A stretch of DNA of 11,492 nt from assembly GCA_040391535.1 (NCBI GenBank), contig JBEBXQ010000146.1:1-11492 (forward strand), read 5' to 3'. Source of the DNA: JBEBXQ01 sp040391535. GTDB lineage: Bacteria; Bacteroidota; Bacteroidia; Cytophagales; Spirosomataceae. Below the pieces are notes generated by a model. The model ran no database searches. It was given only the letters and a program-made list of their open reading frames with translations, and was not told the DNA's origin. Below, one piece after another: positions 7,306 to 11,492 of the stretch. Made by a program: the position numbers and the translations under genes. The number at the start of each line of letters is the position of its first letter. The first letter of the stretch is position 1.

Positions 7306-7896
7306 ATGACGCGGGAAGATATTAACGAGCAGGATTTATGGCGATTTTTTCAGGAAGGGGATGAAGAAGCCTATACCCTGATTTACAGTAAGTTTGTTAA
7401 GACAATGTTTCGCTATGGTATGAGTCTGGTACCGGTGTCTGAAGCATTTGTGCTGGATTGTATTCATGATGTTTTTACAGAAATATGGATTAAACGGGAA
7501 AAGCTGACAGTACCGGACAGTATTAAGCATTATCTTCTCAAGTCTCTTAAAATAAGGATATTGCATCTTTTGAAGCGAAAGGAACGGCTTAGCACTCCTT
7601 TAACAGAGGTCGATTACGAGGATTTGTGGCAGGAGCCTTCAGCAGAAGATATTTTCGCTGAAAAAGAATGGGCCGAAAGCCGTGAAATAGTCGTAAAGCG
7701 GCTGATTGACAAGCTGCCGCACCGTCAGCAGGAAGCGTTGCGGTTGCGGTATATAGAGAATATGGACTTTGAGCAAGTTGCGGAAATTATGGAAGTAAAC
7801 CGGCAATCTGCTCAGAATCTGGTATTCAGAGCTATTGAAAAATTACGTCATCAGCTGGGATTTCTTCAATTGTTATTATTTTATTATTTTTTTTAA
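7306..7896 (+). CDS. ECF (FecI-like) RNA polymerase sigma factor
   Basis: The 196-residue protein has the two-domain ECF layout. Sigma region 2 covers roughly residues 20-90, with the core-binding/-10 recognition helix SEAFVLDCIHDVFTEIWIKR (45-64). Region 4 covers about 130-185, with LPHRQQEALRLRYIENMDFE (137-156) followed by the -35-binding helix-turn-helix around MEVNRQSAQNLVFRAIEKLR. The hydrophobic C-terminal tail (FLQLLLFYYFF) is common in Bacteroidota FecI-like sigmas paired with FecR and SusC. It is expected to direct transcription of the downstream transporter genes when released by the FecR protein encoded next. The gap to fecR is 54 bp. Start at 7306 fits the family N-terminus (a short acidic leader before ExDLWRFF), though the adjacent promoter-like box leaves almost no 5' leader. 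Confidence 0.93.
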   Translation: MTREDINEQDLWRFFQEGDEEAYTLIYSKFVKTMFRYGMSLVPVSEAFVLDCIHDVFTEIWIKREKLTVPDSIKHYLLKSLKIRILHLLKRKERLSTPLTEVDYEDLWQEPSAEDIFAEKEWAESREIVVKRLIDKLPHRQQEALRLRYIENMDFEQVAEIMEVNRQSAQNLVFRAIEKLRHQLGFLQLLLFYYFF

Positions 7897-7950
7897 TATT
7901 TAAGTGAGTATATAAACGGGGCTTGGGTCATCTATGTAAAACCTGAGACC

Positions 7951-9066
7951 GTGAAACCTGATTATTCTTCTTTTAAACCGCTGGACTTTGTCCTGGATGA
8001 TGCATTTATCCGGTATGCATTAGTTCGTGATTCATCCTCAGAAGCTTTCTGGTCGGATTGGTTATCAGAAAACCCGGACAAAAGAGCCGATTTTGAAGAG
8101 GCTTTAGTGCTGATCGAAGCCGTCAGGGCGGGCTTAACCGATTATTCCCGTATTCATCTTTCAGAAGAAAAAGAGCAACAGTTACTCAAACGCATCAGGG
8201 CTACCAATGCTGAAGCGGCAGAGAAAATAAAGCCTTTACATCCTGGTATCAGATGGTGGAAAATAGCTGCAGTTTTTATGCTGATCAGTAGTATGGCGGT
8301 ATGGTTTCTGAAGGAGAATTTTTCTTCAGATTCTACCGGATCATATCAGGCACAGATAAAATCACTGAACAGCCCTGTTATTGAGCATAGCAATACTTCC
8401 GGAAATATACAGCATTTCCGGCTGCCTGACAGCACCATGGTCATGTTGCATCCGGGCAGCCGGCTGAGCTATGTCGTGAATTTCGGTGAGCATGACCGTA
8501 AAGTAATTCTTTCCGGAAAAGCAGGCTTTGATGTGATCAGAAATCCGGATCTGCCGTTTCTGGTCCTCACCAACGCCATCACTACCAAAGTACTGGGAAC
8601 CGTTTTTGAAGTAGACGCTTTTGACGAGGGACAGGTGGTGAGGGTAAAAGTAAAAAGCGGGAAGGTTTCTGTATTTAAGAATAAGGACGTTTCGGAAGAA
8701 ATCACCGAAACCATGCCCGCGAAAGGAGTATTGCTGACGTCCAATCAGGAAGTGGTTTATACAAGAACTTCAGATAAGTTTGATAAAAAACTGGTGAGCA
8801 GTCCGGAAATGATCTTACGCGAGTCTCCGGCTACTTTTCAATATGAGGAATCACCTGTGGCTGAAGTATTCGCTGAAATAGAAAATGCCTACGGTGTCAA
8901 TATTATTTATGATGCCGAAACACTGAAAGACTGCCAGCTTACCTCATCACTGGCCGACGAAGGGCTCACAGAAAAGCTCGATATTATTTGTAAGTCCATC
9001 GGCCTGCAATATGAAATCATTGAGACCAGTATTGTCATCACTGGTAAAGGCTGTAACAAACAATAA
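7951..9066 (+). CDS. FecR-family anti-sigma factor (DUF4974)
   Basis: This 371-residue inner-membrane protein should hold the upstream sigma factor inactive and receive a signal from the outer-membrane transporter. An N-terminal cytoplasmic anti-sigma region (1-100) has acidic and WSDWLSENPDKRADFEEA features typical of Bacteroidota FecR. One transmembrane helix is at about 102-120 (WWKIAAVFMLISSMAVWFL). The periplasmic FecR domain spans about 138-240, with FRLPDSTMVMLHPGSRLSY and an LGTVFEVDAF-type segment. A C-terminal DUF4974 domain at about 300-365 (FQYEESPVAEVFAEIENAYG onward) is related to the STN fold. The start codon is GTG at 7951; the upstream ATG at 7933 is followed at once by a stop, so it cannot serve. 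No Shine-Dalgarno is seen. Confidence 0.93.
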   Translation: MKPDYSSFKPLDFVLDDAFIRYALVRDSSSEAFWSDWLSENPDKRADFEEALVLIEAVRAGLTDYSRIHLSEEKEQQLLKRIRATNAEAAEKIKPLHPGIRWWKIAAVFMLISSMAVWFLKENFSSDSTGSYQAQIKSLNSPVIEHSNTSGNIQHFRLPDSTMVMLHPGSRLSYVVNFGEHDRKVILSGKAGFDVIRNPDLPFLVLTNAITTKVLGTVFEVDAFDEGQVVRVKVKSGKVSVFKNKDVSEEITETMPAKGVLLTSNQEVVYTRTSDKFDKKLVSSPEMILRESPATFQYEESPVAEVFAEIENAYGVNIIYDAETLKDCQLTSSLADEGLTEKLDIICKSIGLQYEIIETSIVITGKGCNKQ

Positions 9067-9122
9067 ATAACTGATAAAAACAGAACTGGCCTATGCAGTA
9101 AACTTACCTGATCCCTTACCTG

Positions 9123-9158
9123 AAAAAAAGAGCCGGCAATAGTGCAAGTATTACCGGC
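9123..9158. promoter_or_regulatory. hairpin in the fecR-susC gap (T tract on the minus strand)
   Basis: GCCGG (9132-9136), one mismatched base, AATA (9138-9141), a 7-nt loop, TATT (9149-9152), one mismatch and CCGGC (9154-9158) form a stable stem. A run of seven A's (9123-9129) precedes it, so it would work as an intrinsic terminator only for minus-strand transcription. On the sense transcript it has no following U tract and would be a structured element in the susC leader or the fecR 3' region, for example a processing, stability or attenuation site. The structure is seen; the role is inferred. Confidence 0.6.
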
Positions 9159-9249
9159 CCGGAACCCTGATTTAGTACAGCATTTGGGAGAATTGCTGCC
9201 AGGGAATGTTTCGCCTGAATTTTCCAAATCAATCAAAACAATCAAATGT

Positions 9250-11492
9250 ATGAAACATGTAAAAAGTTTACTAATCCAATGTATGAAAATATCGTTGGTC
9301 CAACTTATCATAGCCATTATCTTTCTGGGGGCATCCTGGGCGGGTGATTTATCGGCACAGGACCTGCTTAGCCGTAGAGTGACGCTTGAAGTAGAGAACA
9401 AGCGTATTAAAAATGTGCTGGCCGAAATAGGCAAACAGGCCGGTGTAAAATTTTCATACAGTCCCCAGGTAGTCAATACCTCACGGAATCTGGTGTCAGT
9501 AAGAGCAGAGAAGGAACCTTTGAAATCTGTCCTGGAAAAAGTATTGGGATCACAGAATATCCGTTATGAAATCATAGGAAAACAGATTGTACTCAGTAAA
9601 CCATCAGGAGGACCACAAAGCCTGAATAATTTACAGATTGAGCGTTCTCCTTCTGTTGACAGGAATGTAACCGGGAACGTAACCGATGAAAAGGGGGAAG
9701 GAATGCCCGGGGTAAGTGTGCTGATAAAAGGTACCCAGAAGGGAACTACGACAGACCTGGATGGAAAGTTTACCATGGAGTTGCCGGATGGACCCGTTGT
9801 ACTGGTAGTGAGCTTTGTGGGATATACTTCTCAGGAGATTGAAGTACTGAACCAATCAGGTGTGAATGTTACCTTACAACCTGAAAATAAATATCTGGAA
9901 GAAATTGTGGTAGTAGGATACGGTACACAGAAAAAAGTAAATCTGACCGGATCTGTATCGGTTATCAACAGTGAAGACCTTATCAAAAGACCTGTGGGAC
10001 AAACTTCCGCAGCTTTGCAGGGTGCCGTGCCCGGACTGACCATTACACAGAAATCCGGACAACCTGGCCGTGATGGCGGTACTATGCGTATCAGAGGAGT
10101 AGGGACTACCGGGGACTCCAATCCGCTGGTGATTGTGGATGGTGTGGAATCAAATATCAACAATATTGACCCTAATGAAATTGAAAGTATTTCCGTTCTG
10201 AAAGATGCTTCTTCAGCAGCCATTTACGGTTCCCGCGCAGCTAACGGGGTGATTCTGATCACCACTAAAAGAGGATCGGAAAAAGGCTTCAGCGTAAATT
10301 ACAATATGTATACCGGATGGCAGTCACCAACTGATATGCCTGAAATTGTTAACGGGCTTGATCACATGAACCTGATTAACGAGGCTTATACCAACACCGG
10401 CAGAAGTCCTTTGTATTCACAGCAGGCCATTCAGGAGTATACCGCAGGCAGGCAAACAGATCCCGATCGTTTCCCGGACACCGACTGGCAAAAATTATCA
10501 TTGACCGAAAAGGGTTTTATGCAGAGCCACTATGTGGGGGTAACAGGTGGTACAGACCGGGTGAAAGTACTGGGATCACTCAGTTATCTGAATCAGGATG
10601 GTATTATTCCCAACACTAACTTTAAACGGTATAATCTCCGGATAAATACCGATGCGAAAATAACAGATAAATTCAGTACGTCAATGGATATATTCCTTCG
10701 CCGTACCGATCTGACTGAGCCTTCTGCCGGAACGGGTTATATCTTTCACTGGATGCGGCGTATACCGGCCAATCAGGCAGGTGTGCTTTCAACCGGGGAA
10801 TACGGAGAAGGATGGAATGGTGACCATCCTCTTGCAAGGGCAAAAGATGGCGGACTAAACAGGGAGAATGCCATCAGCTCTATTATTAACCTTAATCTTA
10901 AGTATACTCCTACCTCCTGGTTAACAGCCAATGTGTTCTATGCGCCTAAGTTTAACCTGCCTCATACCAAGTCTTTCTCCAATACCATTCAGACCTACCG
11001 CTGGGATGGTTCTCCAAGTTACGCGATTCCTACCCGTAACTCGCTGAGTGAACAAATGTCAAGAGAATGGTATAATAACCTTCGTGCCACCCTTGCAGTG
11101 GATAAATTGTTTGGAGATGCTCATAAATTTGATGCGTTGTTAGGTTTTCAGCAGGAAGATCAGCGGAATAACTGGATATCCGCCTATCGTGAAGTTTTTC
11201 TCCTGCCTGATTACCAGGAAATTAATTCCGGAAACAGGGAAAATGAACGTACAGGCGGTTCAGCGGAACATTGGTCTTTGCAATCGTTTTTCGGAAGGGT
11301 GAACTATAACTACAAAGAAAAATACCTGTTTGAAGCCAATGCCCGCTATGACGGTTCCTCGCGCTTTGCAAAGGGAAACAAATATGCTGTTTTCCCTTCC
11401 TTCTCGGCCGGATGGCGTATCATCGAAGAGCCGTTTATGAGTTCGTTATCTAAGGTTGTTACTGATTTGAAACTCAGGGCTTCATGGGGAAA
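9250..11492 (+). CDS. SusC/RagA-family TonB-dependent transporter with STN domain, 3' end cut
   Basis: This outer-membrane transporter imports a ligand, often a glycan or its fragments, using TonB energy. I translated it from 9250; it remains open for 747 codons plus two bases to the window end, and family members are usually about 1000-1150 residues. Order: signal peptide (hydrophobic 16-31, likely cleavage after A36 in LSAQ); STN signalling domain about 44-117 (VTLEVENKRIKNVLAEIGKQ); carboxypeptidase-regulatory-like domain about 138-210 (VTGNVTDEKGEGMPGVSVL); TonB-box/SusC signature EEIVVVGYGTQKK around 217-229; plug to about residue 340 (RIRGVGTT, PLVIVDGVE, AIYGSRAANGVILITT); then beta-barrel. 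The STN domain is what contacts FecR in such systems, tying this gene to the sigma/FecR pair upstream. A SusD lipoprotein gene is expected after it. An in-frame ATG at 9283 (residue 12) is an alternative start that also leaves a signal peptide. The ligand cannot be told from sequence. Confidence 0.95.
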   Translation, partial: MKHVKSLLIQCMKISLVQLIIAIIFLGASWAGDLSAQDLLSRRVTLEVENKRIKNVLAEIGKQAGVKFSYSPQVVNTSRNLVSVRAEKEPLKSVLEKVLGSQNIRYEIIGKQIVLSKPSGGPQSLNNLQIERSPSVDRNVTGNVTDEKGEGMPGVSVLIKGTQKGTTTDLDGKFTMELPDGPVVLVVSFVGYTSQEIEVLNQSGVNVTLQPENKYLEEIVVVGYGTQKKVNLTGSVSVINSEDLIKRPVGQTSAALQGAVPGLTITQKSGQPGRDGGTMRIRGVGTTGDSNPLVIVDGVESNINNIDPNEIESISVLKDASSAAIYGSRAANGVILITTKRGSEKGFSVNYNMYTGWQSPTDMPEIVNGLDHMNLINEAYTNTGRSPLYSQQAIQEYTAGRQTDPDRFPDTDWQKLSLTEKGFMQSHYVGVTGGTDRVKVLGSLSYLNQDGIIPNTNFKRYNLRINTDAKITDKFSTSMDIFLRRTDLTEPSAGTGYIFHWMRRIPANQAGVLSTGEYGEGWNGDHPLARAKDGGLNRENAISSIINLNLKYTPTSWLTANVFYAPKFNLPHTKSFSNTIQTYRWDGSPSYAIPTRNSLSEQMSREWYNNLRATLAVDKLFGDAHKFDALLGFQQEDQRNNWISAYREVFLLPDYQEINSGNRENERTGGSAEHWSLQSFFGRVNYNYKEKYLFEANARYDGSSRFAKGNKYAVFPSFSAGWRIIEEPFMSSLSKVVTDLKLRASWG

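Noticed and set aside
9123..9158. Terminator of fecR on the plus strand
   Set aside because: The stem is good, but no T tract follows on the plus strand; the A run precedes it, so it fits only minus-strand termination.
8907..9476. 189-codon minus-strand frame spanning the end of fecR, the gap and the start of susC
   Set aside because: Ser/Thr-rich antisense shadow of two well-supported genes; the start and content do not resemble a protein family.
9831..10223. 130-codon minus-strand frame
   Set aside because: Antisense to the SusC plug domain, which is strongly conserved.

Overview
The window looks like chromosomal DNA from a Bacteroidota bacterium, probably Cytophagales or a related environmental lineage. 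This rests on the FecI-type sigma factor / FecR / STN-SusC trio, TAnnTTTG-type promoter boxes, start codons without Shine-Dalgarno sequences, and a Tat-exported Gfo/Idh/MocA oxidoreductase. Genus-level placement is inference only.

Left edge (1-755, minus): an almost complete cas6 gene runs off the left end. It encodes a CRISPR pre-crRNA endoribonuclease with a recognisable Tyr/His/Lys catalytic set and the start of the C-terminal Gly-rich loop. It is read leftwards, so the rest of any cas operon and the array would lie outside the window. No CRISPR repeats are present inside it.

1045-3205: an exported BNR/sialidase-like beta-propeller protein (plus) converges on a Tat-signal Gfo/Idh/MocA oxidoreductase (minus) that resembles glucose-fructose oxidoreductase. 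Both probably act on sugars in the cell envelope, with unknown substrates.

3259-6992 (minus): a compact gnd-zwf-pgl operon encodes the whole oxidative pentose phosphate branch, from glucose-6-phosphate to ribulose-5-phosphate plus 2 NADPH. It has a candidate promoter and palindrome upstream of gnd and a strong intrinsic terminator after pgl.

7306-11492 (plus): an ECF sigma factor, a FecR anti-sigma factor and a SusC/RagA TonB-dependent transporter with an N-terminal STN signalling domain form a trans-envelope signalling and uptake module. The transporter is cut by the right end, and a SusD partner would be expected just beyond it. The fecR-susC gap contains a GC-rich hairpin.

The most noteworthy item is the CRISPR-Cas locus whose edge is visible at the left. 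The rest is recognisable housekeeping and nutrient-uptake content with several regulatory details worth checking. I saw no clearly undescribed system.
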